From NCBI GenBank assembly GCA_029204225.1, contig CM055110.1, positions 33,675,174 through 33,739,173 on the forward strand: a DNA stretch of 64,000 bases, written 5' to 3'. The position numbers and the translations under genes were made by a program. The notes under the pieces are model-generated. The model had not been told where the DNA came from, did no database searches, and saw only the letters and a program-made list of their open reading frames with translations. Below, piece by piece: positions 43,770-56,095 of this stretch. The number at the start of each line of letters is the position of its first letter. The first letter of the stretch is position 1. Source of the DNA: Diphasiastrum complanatum. Lineage: Eukaryota; Streptophyta; Lycopodiopsida; Lycopodiales; Lycopodiaceae.

Positions 43770-46660
43770 CTATACAAAGAGTGATGACAATGGAACGATT
43801 TGATGCAGACTTGAAATTAATATTCGAGTCTGCCGAGTTTGGATAGACACCATTCTCGTTTTGAGCTGCAAGTTTTGTGTCCTCTTTTGTCTTGCATTGG
43901 CTAGCATTAGTAGTTGACTTTTCCTCGGAAATAGTGTTGAGTTCCTACACAAAGTAGCAGGCCGGATCACCATGAATCGGGATGGAGGTTTTCTGGATCG
44001 ATTCGATCTTCTGTGTTAAAATTCGATCCTTTGATGTTGTTTGATCCATGGAGGTTCTGACTCATTTTTTGAGTCAGTATCAGATTTTGAAATTTTGACC
44101 CTTGGGTCAGATTTTGGCTGTTCGAAACACTCTAATATTTGTGAGTGATGGCTTCGATCCTGTCCACACCTCATAAGGTGTCTTGCCATTTAGGGCCTCT
44201 GAAATGGATCAATTTTGTAAATAGGCCGCTGTGGTAATAGCTTCTACCCAGAACTTCGTTGGAAGAGAGGCATGGGCCAACATGTTTTTTGCACTTTCAA
44301 TGAGTGACTGATTTTTCCATTTAGCCACACCATTATTGTAAAATGTTGTTGTATTCCATTTGTCTTGCAGAAGTCTTTGAATTTGGTGGAGATAAATACT
44401 CCTCCTTCATCAAAGCGTAGAACTTTGATTCTTCTCTGGGTTGATTTTTTTGCTAATGCCTCGAACTGCATGAAGAACTTGAGGGTATCGGATTTGTTCT
44501 TCAGGAAGTATGTTGCAGTCCTCCGATAGAAGTCATCAATAAAAGTCAGTATGTAGACAGCTCCCCATATGGAAATAGTCTACACAGGACTACATTTGTC
44601 CATGTGTATAAGATCTAGCAAATTTCTAGAAGTGTGAACTGATTCGAAAATAAATGGACTTCTAGCATGCTTGCTGGTAATACAGCTTTTGCATGGAGTA
44701 TTGGATTTGCTGATCTTGTACTAAATTCTGTTTTGACATTTGCTGAATACAATTGGAATTTAAATGGCCTAATCTGTAATGCCAAAGCATATTAGATAAT
44801 TCAGAAGTGGTTGTATACAGAGCTTGACAAATAGAAGAATTGTAGTGGCTGAGTTTGTAAAGGTTGTCACTTCTTTTTTTGAAAGCTAAAACTTTCCGGG
44901 ACTTGTCAAAAATGGTGCAGCCATGTGTGTCAAATTCGACCTTCTGACCCAAATCTGTAATTCTGCTAACTGAGAGCAGATTTTTGGTCAGGTTCGAAAT
45001 ATGTAAAACATTGGACAACAACCTAACATCACCTTTCTGGAATTCAATTCTGATTGTTCCTTCATCTTCAATGGAGTGGGATGAGTTGTCTCCAAGTTGC
45101 ACAACTCTAGAATGAGTGAAAGGCTTGTAGCTTTGGAACCAGTCTCAATGGTGAGTCATGTGTTGTGTTGCTCCAGAGTCCAAGTACTAGGAATTGATAT
45201 CCTGTAGATTTTCGAGCTTGGTCAAGAAGGCAGCTTCATCTTCCTCTTCATGCTGGATCAAGTAACTTGTTGAAACAACATTTGGTTGTTGTTGGGACTG
45301 CATCTTCTTTTCATTGTTGTACTTGAGTGTTCTGCAATCCTTGATGAGATGGCCAGTCCTCTTACAATATTTGCACAACAGGTTCTGCCTTGGCTAGAAT
45401 GATGAAGGAAAATTCAAATTCGACCTTGAGACATAATTCGACCCTGAGTTAAAATTCGACCAAGACTAGAAGTTGCTCTTTTTGTCAAGAGAATCTGACT
45501 TTGGAGATCTCTCTTGATTTTTTTTATTTTTGTTTGTGTATAGAGTTTGAGGATCCGATCCCAAGCCTCAAGAGGATGCATTTCTTCTGATCTCCTCTTG
45601 TAACAACATTGAAATGATTCTTGATAGAATAAGTTGCTGCTGGGTCGAAATAGCCATGACTCATATTTCATAGGCTTCAGGGAGACTCGATGCTGGATCG
45701 AGTAACTTGTTGAAGCAACATTTGCTTGTTGTTGGGACTGCATCTTCTTTTCATTGTTGTACTTGAGTATTCTGCACTCCTTGATGAGATGGCCAGTCCT
45801 CTTACAATATTTGCACAACAGGTTCTGCCTTGGCTAGAATGATGAAGGAAAATTCAAATTCGACCTTGAGCCAGAATTTGACCCTGAGTTAAAATTCGAC
45901 CAAGACTAGAAGTTGCTCTTTCTGTCAAGAGAATCTGACTTTGGAGATCTCTCTTGATTTTTTTGATTTTTGTTTGTGTATAGAGTTTGAGGATCCGATC
46001 TTGAGCCTCAAGAGGATGCATTTCTTCCGATCTCCTCTTGTAACAACATTGAAATGATTCTTGATAGAATAAGTTGCTGCTGGGTCGAAATAGCCATGAC
46101 CCATGTTTCATAGGCTTCAGGGAGACTCGATAAAAGAGCCATTACTACATCTGAATCTTCAATGTTCGATCCTGTTGTAGTCATATGTTCTATAAGGTTT
46201 TTGAATGTATTGAGATGGCTAGAAATAGTGTCTGCATCAGACATTCTGAGAGTGAAGAATTTCTTCCTCAAATGTCGTTTGGAAGTGATATCTTTGATGT
46301 TATAGAGTGTTGCTAGGATGTCCTAGGCATCCTTAGGAGTTTGTGCAGATCGGAGATGACCGATTGAGAGTCTCTGATATTCAGAGTGATTAAGGCAAAT
46401 GTCTTGCCATCTCGTTGCCTCCATTTGGTGATGCTAGCTGCATCAGCCTCTGGCTTGATTTCAATACCATCAACTATGTCCCACAGTTCTTTGGCTAATA
46501 GAACGACTTTCATATTGAACTTCCAGAGATGGTAGTTCTCTCCATTGAGCTTGTCAATCAGAGAAGAGCTAGAAGTAGAATCCATTCTGGTATAGTAGCT
46601 ATATCGTAGCGGAATACGGTTGGTTGCGCACTTGATGAGATGAAGTCTTGGTAGAAACAA
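43770..46660 (-). pseudogene. degenerate copia element, gag to integrase
   Basis: Minus strand, in order: gag beginning MDSTSSSSLIDKLNGENYHL (about 46580) with FALITLNIRDSQS; RKKFFTLRMSDADTISSHL (46270-46008); zinc knuckle CKYCKRTGHLIKDC, present twice because of an internal duplication; HLGDNSSHSIEDEGTI and VLHISNLTKNLLSV; GAG-pre-integrase LWHYRLGHLN-type (about 44770); integrase pieces FIDDFYRRTATYFLK and VLRFDEGGVFISTKF (44380). The region down to 43770 is a decayed integrase C-terminus. RT and RNase H are missing. Several frameshifts and stops make it non-functional. It is related to the fragments at 33-35.7 kb. Confidence 0.85.
45251..46130 (-). repeat. two-copy 440-bp tandem duplication inside copia gag
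   Basis: 45251-45690 and 45691-46130 are direct repeats, both starting TGCTGGATC and ending GGAGACTCGA, with only scattered differences. The unit contains a stretch of gag and the zinc knuckle, so the element appears to have two knuckles. The duplication arose in this copy. Confidence 0.92.
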
Positions 46661-46738
46661 GACTGAATCTGCAATGAAAATGTAGATTACTGAGCCACCC
46701 GCTCTGATATCATATCAGAGAGCTGAGCTCTTATACCA

Positions 46739-47056
46739 TGTAGGTAATCGATGAAAACGTGGTGCAGAGGAAGTGGAGCAGGTGGTGATGGATCAAAAGT
46801 GCAACAGTTACCAGCAAGAAGAGAGTTCAAGATGAATCGTAGTAACACAATGCGCAATAGAATAGTATAGTAGTGAAATGATGCACTCTGATTAGATAGA
46901 TAAAAATGAGTACAATGTTTGAAGCTGGGCACAAGATAGCCGACGCAAAAACCAGTACTTCAGCTGAGTTCGTTGATGATTGAATTATGGAATGCTAACT
47001 AACTAATTCTAAAACTATCTTAACCACTGATCATCGTTGTAGAATAATGCCTGTAC
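46739..47056 (-). repeat. putative 5' LTR of the degenerate copia
   Basis: Next to a PBS-like TGGTATAAGAGC (minus strand, 46727-46738). TGTAGGTAATCG on the plus strand marks one end; the other end, near TGTACA at 47052-47057, is uncertain. No partner LTR is present to confirm the limits. Confidence 0.4.
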
Positions 47057-47527
47057 ATTGTTACAAAAGATGTTTGTCAAGATGTTGACTTTATTGGATG
47101 TCAGATGATAAGTATATTAAAACCTCAGTTAATCTATTTACAATACCACATAATGTAGCTGTTAATTTAACAATATGTGGGTCGAATTTCTAGTTAACAG
47201 TATCAAAATTTACAAAGGATCGCAAATATACAAAGGGTAAAAAATTGCATAGTGAACCAGGGTCAGAAAAGTTAGACCCGATTCGATCCGATCCATGGTC
47301 GAAGATGCCCAGAATTTTTTCGCCTCAATTCAATCCGATCCAGGGTCGAAAAATTTCTCTTTGATGGAATTGACATTGGGTCAAAAAAATTCAATCCTGA
47401 ATTTTTCGATACTCTGTAAGAAAATTCGAGCCTTCTTATTCCTTCATTTTTTGTAGTTTTTCAAGAATAGATATAAACAAGATTCTTTAAGATGCTCATT
47501 ACCTAATGGATTTGGGCTTAAATATGA

Positions 47528-47536
47528 ATTTTCAAC

Positions 47537-47602
<66 letters not shown>

Positions 47603-48058
47603 ATAAAGAGTTAAATGTAACCAATACTTCCAGTTCTAGAAATGTGTGTAGCCCTTATTTTTCTTCTGTTAAAGGCGTGGTTCCATAAGATAAGTTCCAC
47701 AAGAAAGTCCAAACGCCGTAGGGAGGGAGCATATGGTGACATTTTAGAATATGATATAATCGTACGATTTGGGAGTTTTGATTAACATTTTATTATATTC
47801 TTTTTTTTTTTGTCTCTTCGTGTGTGTTTAGGATTTAGGATGTGTGTGTGTGTGTGTGTGTGTGTGTATACGTGTAAGTATGATGCCACACGTTTATGTT
47901 TCATGCTTACTAGTTCATGTTACTCTAATTTGTAGTATCTTGATTTATATTTCATGATTACTAGTTCATGCTACTCTAATGTGTATCTTAATTTATTGAT
48001 GCTACTCTAATTTGTAGGATCTTTAATTTATGTGTTATCCCCTAGTTATGTTTCATAC

Positions 48059-48099
<41 letters not shown>

Positions 48100-48500
48100 G
48101 AGATCATAAAGAGTTAAAGGTAACCAACACTCCCAATTCTAAGAAGGTGTGTAGCCCTTGTTTTCTTCCGTTAAAGACGTGGTTCCACAAGATAAGTTCC
48201 ACAAGAAAGCCCAAACGCCGCAGAGAGGGAGCATGCGGTGACATTCTGGAATAGGATATAATCATACGGTTCGGGAGTTTTGACTAGCACTATTATATAT
48301 TTTTTTCCCTCTTCGTGTGTGTTTAGGATTTAAGATTTATGGTGTACGTGTGTGTGTGCGTGTGCATGTGCGTGTAAGTATGGTGCCATTTGTTTATGTT
48401 TCATGCTTACTAGTTCATGCTACTCTAATTCGTAGTATCTTGATTTTTTATGTTTCATGATTACTAGTTCATGCTTCTCTAATGTGTGCGTGTGCGTGCG
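47528..48500. repeat. duplicated ~500-bp block with AG and TG microsatellites
   Basis: Two diverged direct copies about 503 bases apart (compare TCATAAAGAGTTAAA at 47601 and 48104). Each starts in an AG tract (about 47540-47600 and 48061-48102) and runs through GTGTGTAGCCC and CCACAAGAAAG to a TG/CGTG tract (47841-47868 and about 48344-48375). An ATGTTTCATGCTTACTAGTTCATG sub-motif recurs after each. Confidence 0.85.
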
Positions 48501-49204
48501 TGGTTCCAGTGTCATAGTCCGAGCTTTTATAGGTATTGGGTCAAAGCTACGAGGGCAATACCAACATATAAATCAATTTTTCATCTATAATTAACCATAA
48601 ACCATAACCCTAACAATATTCATGATGACACGAATCCATTGTGGATGCAAAGGGGGCTAACTAGCTCTGGGATCGAGTTTATGAGTTTTTCTCTTTTCAA
48701 ACATCATTTTAAATCCAAAAAGTGGATATGAAAATGTAAATTCAACAGTCAGTGTGCCTCCGATTAAATATCATGTCAAAGGACTGTCCCCAGCAGACGT
48801 ATTGCATATCAACAAGTTTTATTAATGTGAAGCCTACAGAACAGCATTGCATGAGATTAAACAATTATCTGTACATTACATTGAACAACAGCTGCAGTTC
48901 AACATATTTACCACAAGGGAGCATAAGATAAAAGAGATATAAATACACGTCTTGCTCATGCATTTTAAGTGCCTATGATTGTGATAACTATTCGCAACTT
49001 ACCCTTGGACCTGTGGTTAAGCGCATCTCCCCATATTGCATCTTTATCTTCATTCCATACATATGAAATTCTTGAAGGAAAAGCACTAACTTTGCATTGC
49101 AATATCTCTTGACTGGTCAGAGTGTCATGCTGCTCCCAATTCTACCAAACCTTATAGATGTGACACTCCTACATGCTGTTCATAACATAATAAAAGCCAC
49201 AAGC
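48501..49204. other. 3' flank of LSF1
   Basis: Contains the presumed 3' UTR and terminator of the minus-strand LSF1 gene. No coding sequence seen; the polyadenylation site could not be fixed. Confidence 0.5.
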
Positions 49205-49327
49205 TTAAAGTTTAGCAGTGAACCGAATAGGACATATCCCAAACGCTATGCGGCGAGCAGCAAATGCAAGTGTGAAGCGCTCATCTTCTGTTAAAGGTCT
49301 TTCAATGACTCGTATGTTTGTGGGTTC
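49205..49327 (-). CDS. LSF1: LSF1 last exon
   Basis: Acceptor CTTACAG; encodes EPTNIRVIERPLTEDERF, then AFAARRIAFGICPIRF and AKL-stop. This tail is strongly conserved in LSF1 proteins. Confidence 0.93.
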   Translation of the reverse strand, partial: EPTNIRVIERPLTEDERFTLAFAARRIAFGICPIRFTAKL

Positions 49328-52300
49328 CTGTAAGTTCATAGCAACAAAACTGTTGGAATGCTAAACCATGTGGCACTAGCATATATACGTATACGGTTTC
49401 TTATAACTCAGGGGAAAAAATGACAGAACTCACAAATGGGGCATGCTCTATAAGGGCCTTAACTCCACCCTATTTCTATAGAGATGTTATCCTTATAATG
49501 CAATGTGTTTCAGAAAGTTTAAAATTGATGTAACAGATTTCTGATGTCAGGATAGGAGCTCACAAATCAAATTTGATAATATCTTTGGCACAGGTTGTGA
49601 AGCTTCCAAGGTTATAAAATGCATGCATGAACATAGCTACATGGTTCAAACATCAGACACAAAGCTCAACATCTATAAGTTGAATCATATGATATATCTC
49701 TCTACACTGCTAGCTTTATAATCCTGATGACTGCTGCTGACTGCTGGTGAAATGGCATCCTCTATGAAAGGTATTAATTATGAGCATAGAAGAACGTGAT
49801 GAACATTTGTTCAAGTTTTAGATTTACATGCATAACCCCATAAAGACAAAATTCTCCTGTTCTTAAGATACATTCAAACTTTACAGTCTACTCATTGAAA
49901 ACTACAAATGCGCAGTGGCCATTTTTCTATATGACTGGTATTTGAAAAAAAAAATGGATGTGAGTTAACTTAGGTGCCTGGGGTAGCTATTGATTTTTGG
50001 CTGACTGAATTTCAGTGAGAAAGTTGAAAAGGTATGGTAGAATTGCATCCATGGGACCTGCTAAAAGTTGTCATCTACTCTTTTAACAGCTACTTAACAG
50101 GCAACCCCTGTGACTTGGAGAAAGTGAAAAAGGATCTTAATGTGACCTTCAAAAATGATTTGAATGCTAAGCTGATAAATTTGATGAGTGCACAGTTGCC
50201 ACTATTGGCAGACACTTAGGAGGATTGCTCAGAAAGCTAAGAGAGCACACATACAAAGACAAAATGGGGACTAATGGGCCTCGAGATCCTTAGATATGGA
50301 AAACATAAATAAGTTGTAACTGGGATTTCTGCAAGGTTTCAAACAATTAGATTTTAGCAGCTTCTTAATACTGTCCTATTCATTGTGGCATCCCTGCTGG
50401 TGTAGGAAGATGAAATTGACCCAAAGAACTGAAAAGTCATGTAGGATGAAAGAGAAAGCTTAAGAGGTTTAGGAAAATATCTACATATCGAAGGCTCAAT
50501 TGGTGTTAAAGCATTAGCATAACAAATATTGTAAGTCATTTGATGTCTGACTTAGCAACTTAAACTGTGTTAGAGAGGGGAAGTAGAAATTTCAATCAAT
50601 GCATAGTTGCCCGTTCCGAAATGTGGCCAATTTTTTTTAAACTTGGTAAATATTTAACAAAGGGAAAAAAAATGTTTTTTTTTCTAACTTAGCACCACGT
50701 TCCAGCCCAGTACATTCCGAGTGGTTTGGGTCGGAACTGGTTTATAAGGCCACGTGCACCACATTTTCAGAGATGCTGTTATCAAAGTTCATCCGCATTC
50801 TACCCTTCACCTTTTACTTCTGGTAGTTTTACTCAGCTGAGGCTTTAGCAGCATCTAACAATTACTTTATGTACATCTCAAACTTTGATTGCAGTGTGCA
50901 CCATCCACTAACATTCCTTTTGAATGAATATGTGAAATCTGAAAAAAATAGCATGAACACATGAATAGAGACATTGAGATATTTAGCAAAGCTGAAACAG
51001 TTAAATGATGAGCAAAAACAAGAAAAGTCAGTGAAAGTGGAGATAAATGTAATACCTTTGTAGGATGACGAAAAGGAGTATCAAATCTTGTTGAAGCTAC
51101 ATCGTCAATCTTTATCACGTTATTGATGTTCCCCCATTTATCTACTTCCGTTGGAAGACTCTTAGAATGCTGCCAATGTCCACCAACAATGAACTTGTAG
51201 TGGTATCTGCAAGTGAAATGTTATCCTTAACTAGTAGAAAAAAATGCAGCATACAACAAAATTGAATAGTATTTCCACACATCTCTTGCATTGTCATGCA
51301 TGTATGACCAGTATGTATGAGTGGTCAACCTCAGATCAAAGTAGAAGAATCAAATCAGGGCTAGAGCCCCACTGCTCCCATGGAAAACAGCTGTTGTCCT
51401 TCAAAAAACAGTGCTTAACCCCCAGAAGTGCTCTGATACCAACTTATGAATATATTTACATGCAGGATTAAAAATGAGAATAGGGATGTCCAGGAAATGA
51501 ATCTTTTTCAGCAACGATACGTAGACCCTATGGTCAGTTTTCTTGTAGCAATCTCCAAAAAAGCACCCTACTATTGAGCCTCTGCACAAAGCAGCTCTCA
51601 AGGACCTCAAAATATAAACTGACAAATGGGCCATTGACCAAAATCCCTCAACAAAAGGTCAGATATGTACTTAAATTACTTGGTCTTTGACACGGTGACT
51701 ATGGAGAAACTGGGTTTAGGGTTTAGGAATAATTTGTCTAAAAAGTTCTAAGAGAATATAGGGACCCAAGAAACAATGCAACTTAACATTCTTCAACTAT
51801 TTTGAGCAGGTCTGAGATAAAAGCCAACACTAGTGATGAGAACAGTTAACTTACTTTCCTTGCGGTAAACGTAGATCAACAATGTACTTTTGGGCACTAA
51901 CATGAGTTGCCCTGATTGGCTCATCCCAACCTCCTTTAAAGTCACCAACTAGCAAAACATCCTCTCCCTACAAAAACAGGTTCCAAAGCAATATCCAGAA
52001 GTCCTTTACAATCGATTATTCATGCAACATGCCACTTCAAAAACCCATTCAATGAGCGGAAATAGGAAATCATTCATAGTGCTTAAATGAATCAACAAGT
52101 AACATGAAGCATCCTGAGATAAACATTCAAAATCTAAAGAAGTTACATGTATGCTACAAATTTCTTCTCAAATCCAAATTATAGATATTCCTTATCTTTG
52201 TATCCTTATATAATAAAACTTCTTTAGCTGTTCTTTAAGTGCCAAATCAAAAGTTGAAATTGACAAAATTGTGGTAGTTGCGAATGAACAAAAAGATTCA

Positions 52301-55300
52301 GCCTAAGCTGTAAGCTGACAAAGTTAGCACTCAATATATTTGACTGCTCCATATTGATGAGATGGGATATCTTGAAAAATGTCTATCAGTATTATGTGAC
52401 ATGCATTTACTATTCAGGGAAGTACCATGACTGCTTTGGAACGTAGCAAGCTCTCAGGTAGAGAAACTCAATCAATGTCTGCTGGTTTAAACTCTGCAGT
52501 CCAGTTGGTACAACTACAAGCAAGACGATCCATAGATTGTTCTAGGCAGGCCAGCTAGTCCGATTTAGGTTTCAAAAAACAAAGATGATCCATTATCAAT
52601 ATTGAACAACCAACAAAGCGAGCTGGTTCCTCCTTAGAAAATACACCCACAGCTGAATATCGGGCTGTTTTATAGAAATCTCTGGAAACTTTAAGTTTAG
52701 ACTCTGGAGCAAGACTTTAGTTTGAAGATCTAAGTGATTTGTTATTAATGTTGCATTATAGATGTTGTCCTCTTAACTTTAATAAAGCACCTCATAGCTA
52801 AGTATCAGGCTGGTTTCAATTGATGTCTGTAAACTTTTTACCTTTTGTGCAAGCATCCAACTCAAAACAAGAAAGGCATGACAAAAGGGTATGTAATCTA
52901 CCAATGTGAATGGTAGGTAATGTAAGTAACGGATAACCAATCAAGATAATGACAAAACATTTGAAAAATGAAAACGTTACAAAAGTGCTTTCAACATTTG
53001 GAAACACCTTTCAAATGTTTGAAATTTTTTTCCACTTTTTACGGGGTTCAAAATCTGAACAGTCATACTATGATCTATGAAAATTTTTCTCACTAGCAAT
53101 CATACAATATAATAGGGTAAGTTGCAAAGCATTTAGCCATGCCTAGCTTAAGAATACTATCACAAACATGTAGCGTCTTAAAAAAAAGATAAAAGTGCAC
53201 ATTGCAATTATACAATAGTAACAAATTCGCTGCTTGTGTATATTAGCAAACTTTTGAAACATGAAAGTCTGTACTATGGTCTGAAATGGTCTTTACTTAT
53301 GTAGTAATGTCTCACTTTGCAGCATACTTGCACAATGGAACCATGAATCGCTTTTAGGCTTTAGAGAATCATTTTTTTTGGTTTAGTTTTGAACATGTGC
53401 GCATCTGAGACACTTCATCTATTTTCTGTGATCCTCTTGGAATTTGCAATGTAATAATGATCAGTGAAGCAATTTGGGAAAAACCTGGATGCAGATCAGA
53501 TGAGAAACCTGGATAAAAATCAGAATCAAAACTTGCAGAATTGGAACTTGAAGTTCATTACCGAATACATTGAAATCAGTGTGTGCCTTGATCCTCGGCA
53601 TCCTTGTCCTCAGCAAGTAATGCCCTGAAGTTATGGCATCAATCTGTGTGGGATCAAGCACAATGCCTCCTATATCCCATCCCTCAACAGCTGCTCACTT
53701 AGCATCCAGATTCCAAGTGCATAAACCATCCTCAGATTGAAGCACATGATAACTAGCTGGTGATGTTAAAGTCCATAAATTTACATAATCTTTTGTAAGA
53801 GGGTGTCAATTTCTCAATAGAAAAGTTGTTAGAGTGTTGTAATTTCCATTTGATGGAAATTGGAATGTTTACAAGCTCATCTGACCTAAGGTCAAAATAC
53901 AAAGCTTAACCTGAACAGCTATTGTTACAAAAAGCAAGGAATGTAAGTTTCTGCATGGCAGAAATGCTACCATACATGCCATGGACATGCACTAATCAAA
54001 ATCTACAAATAAAAATATGCTGTATAAATTGTGAGACCTTACATCCAAAGCCATGTCAACTTGAATATAGAAAGCAAAGAAAAAGTTGCTTTAGTGCAGA
54101 TTTTATCAGTGATTCCAGTCATAGCTCCACTAGGGTGTTTCGGAACGCATTCTGGAATCAGGGTTAGGGTTCTCCAGAATGCAAATTTTATTTTATTTCT
54201 TTTATTTGCTACAATAAGAGCAGACAAAGGTTCCTATGCGAACCTGCTGAGATTGTTTAGACTATTGACCTGAAATCTGCATTATTGAAATAGCTTGCTA
54301 TGAAGGCATTCCTAGAATACATCTTGTTGGAAAATTTGTAAAAAAAACAAAAGAGACGTGCGGTTATCACATATATAGTCTATTTCAAGAAGAAAGACTA
54401 TGACAGTCTATCTTTCATTTTGTGACATTTCTTGAGCATAGATGTTTCCAAGAATGTCCTCTTTGTTGCAAGGATCTATGTGAAGAAGCTACTACAGACT
54501 ATGCTAAACTTTGACTGGTGCCTGATTGTAAAGGAGAATCGTACCACATTTAAACTTTGATTGGCAACCAATTGGAGTTCAACTTAAAACTTGGCATAGT
54601 AGCAAAACAAAATTAAGTAAAATACTAAATATTCCAAAATAATAATAATAAATTTTTTTAATGAGTTTCAGAATGCACATACAATGGAATGTGTTCCGCT
54701 CCATTATCATTCCAATACATCCTTCTACATGGGATTCCTAAATGTTGATCATATTTTCTCACCATTCCTATTGAATTGTACTTGACCAAGAAAATGATTG
54801 TAAAATTGATAGACAAACATCTCACCTCCTTACATCCATGATTCCAAACAAATTGCACAGCATGGGTTGGAGGCCCTTTGTGATTTCCCTTCTCAGCCAT
54901 TGCAATAAGATCCCAGGTTGCCCAAACCAAGGCCGGCCTGATATGAAAATTGATGTAAATTGATTCAGAGCAAATTTGACAAGATTCAAGATTCATATTC
55001 TCAAAAATTCATGACTACAAGTAACCAAAACATAATATAAGTTCAGATTTCAAGATTACAAAACACATGACGACTCCCATTAGGTCCTAGAAGAGAATGA
55101 GCACTCTTTGAGCGAAAAGATTTGGGAGATAAAGCAATAATGGAATGCTATATCAGGTTACATATGATTAAGAACAAGTATTCAAGGTCTACTTTATGAT
55201 GTATTGGCTTCCAAAATCTTCTACAGCATTTCAAAGGAAAAGCAGCATGATCAGGATTCAGAGATAATGAATCACTCTCATCAAGCACCACAGGACTTAA

Positions 55301-55946
55301 TTCCAGACAGCCAGAATTCCAAAGAACATAGCCAAAAATATTGTTTAGTACATTGTAATTGAAAATACAACATCGATAAGAAAATGGGTACAAATTCGTC
55401 CATGTTCAGGACATAATCATAAAATCCAATCATACCCTTTTATTGAGGCATGATGCCTAAAGTTAATTGGCATTGAATCTAACCTGTCAGGACCACATGG
55501 ATGCATGTTTGTTATAAAATCCACTGCCTCTTCAAATGTGACGTCTTGCAGCCAATGAAGATATGCAATCACGCAGGCAGGTGCACGATCAAGACCTGTT
55601 GTACATGTCACATAAACTCGATAACCTTTTCTCAAGAGTCGGTAAAGAATTCCTACTGCAAATGGCAGCTTCCGACGCAAGTCCACGGTATCAACATCCC
55701 TGCAATGACCACTATTCACTGTAACAAAATACCATTTACTCAAAAGTAAGAACAGCACGTATATTACCACCATATTTGTAGATTCTCCCAGCTCTAGCTA
55801 TAATATGAAAAATTTCAAGCTTACCTGATCGGACAACTGACAATAAGTAGACCCTTCTCCTTAGCAGCGCTATCAATACTCTTCCCATCTATTTCCCAAT
55901 TTGCCTGCTCACTTGGGGTTTGAAGATTTAAAATGGCAGCGACCCC
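49205..55946 (-). CDS. LSF1: LSF1 (LIKE SEX FOUR 1), last six coding exons
   Basis: Six minus-strand exons: 55946-55825, 55699-55484, 54937-54826, 51967-51855, 51206-51056, 49327-49205. All have GT-AG borders, and phases join to one 278-residue frame ending TAA at 49205-49207. Exons 1-3 encode a dual-specificity phosphatase domain with the CX5R loop VTCTTGLDRAPACVIAYLHW; exons 4-5 encode a CBM48 starch-binding module (EDVLLVGDFKGGWDEP, QGKYHYKFIVGGHWQHS); exon 6 the conserved tail IRVIERPLTEDERF...ICPIRF. Domain order and motifs match LSF1 rather than SEX4 or LSF2. In Arabidopsis LSF1 is chloroplastic, binds starch granules and beta-amylases, and is needed for starch breakdown at night. The transit peptide and PDZ-like N-terminal exons are not in the window; they lie more than 8 kb upstream beyond a TE-filled intron, unless the gene is broken. 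Confidence 0.93.
51056..51206 (-). CDS. LSF1: LSF1 exon, second half of CBM48
   Basis: Acceptor TTGCAG; encodes YHYKFIVGGHWQHS, the strand bearing typical starch-binding Lys/Trp residues, to FRHPTK; donor AAG/GTATTA. Confidence 0.93.
51855..51967 (-). CDS. LSF1: LSF1 exon, first half of CBM48
   Basis: Acceptor TTGTAG; encodes GEDVLLVGDFKGGWDEPIR with the conserved Trp, then YIVDLRLPQG; donor AAA/GTAAGT splits a Lys codon. Confidence 0.94.
53562..53760 (-). pseudogene. exon-like fragment in an LSF1 intron, family unknown
   Basis: A 66-codon minus-strand stretch with one in-frame stop reads as a good protein sequence: HVLQSEDGLCTWNLDAK-stop, GWDIGGIVLDPTQIDAITSG, HYLLRTRMPRIKAHTDFNVF, followed by a donor-like G/GTAATG. 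It is not part of LSF1, whose exons on either side join directly. Probably a captured or retro-copied gene fragment; I cannot name the source. Confidence 0.4.
54826..54937 (-). CDS. LSF1: LSF1 exon linking phosphatase and CBM48
   Basis: Acceptor ATATCAG; encodes PALVWATWDLIAMAEKGNH to FVWNHGCKE; donor GTGAGA. Confidence 0.94.
55484..55699 (-). CDS. LSF1: LSF1 exon with phosphatase active-site loop
   Basis: Acceptor ATTGCAG; completes Arg, then DVDTVDLRRKLPFAVG, CTTGLDRAPACVIAYLHW (Cys and Arg of CX5R present) to MHPCGPD; donor AG/GTTAGA. Confidence 0.94.
55825..55946 (-). CDS. LSF1: LSF1 exon, start of phosphatase domain
   Basis: Acceptor TTACAG before GGGGTCGCTGCC; encodes GVAAILNLQTPSEQANWEI to LLIVSCPI plus two bases of an Arg codon; donor GTAAGC. 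Confidence 0.93.
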
Positions 55947-56046
55947 CTGTAAGAAGGTAGGAGAACAAAAATCACATTTAGTGAGTATTGAAGCAATCTA
56001 TGTAGAACAGCCTCCTTGTGTGTGAACTCCTCACACTACATTGGCA

Positions 56047-56050
<4 letters not shown>

Positions 56051-56091
<41 letters not shown>
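56051..56091. repeat. CT dinucleotide microsatellite
   Basis: About 20 CT units upstream of LSF1 exon 55946, inside the presumed intron. Confidence 0.95.

Positions 56092-56095
<4 letters not shown>

Noticed and set aside
47506-47688. Frame encoding a long RERERE run
   Set aside because: Translation of an AG microsatellite.
49097-50219. Plus-strand open frames over and next to the last LSF1 exon (49097-49294, 50034-50219)
   Set aside because: The first is the antisense shadow of the exon; the second lies in the intron and shows no domain.
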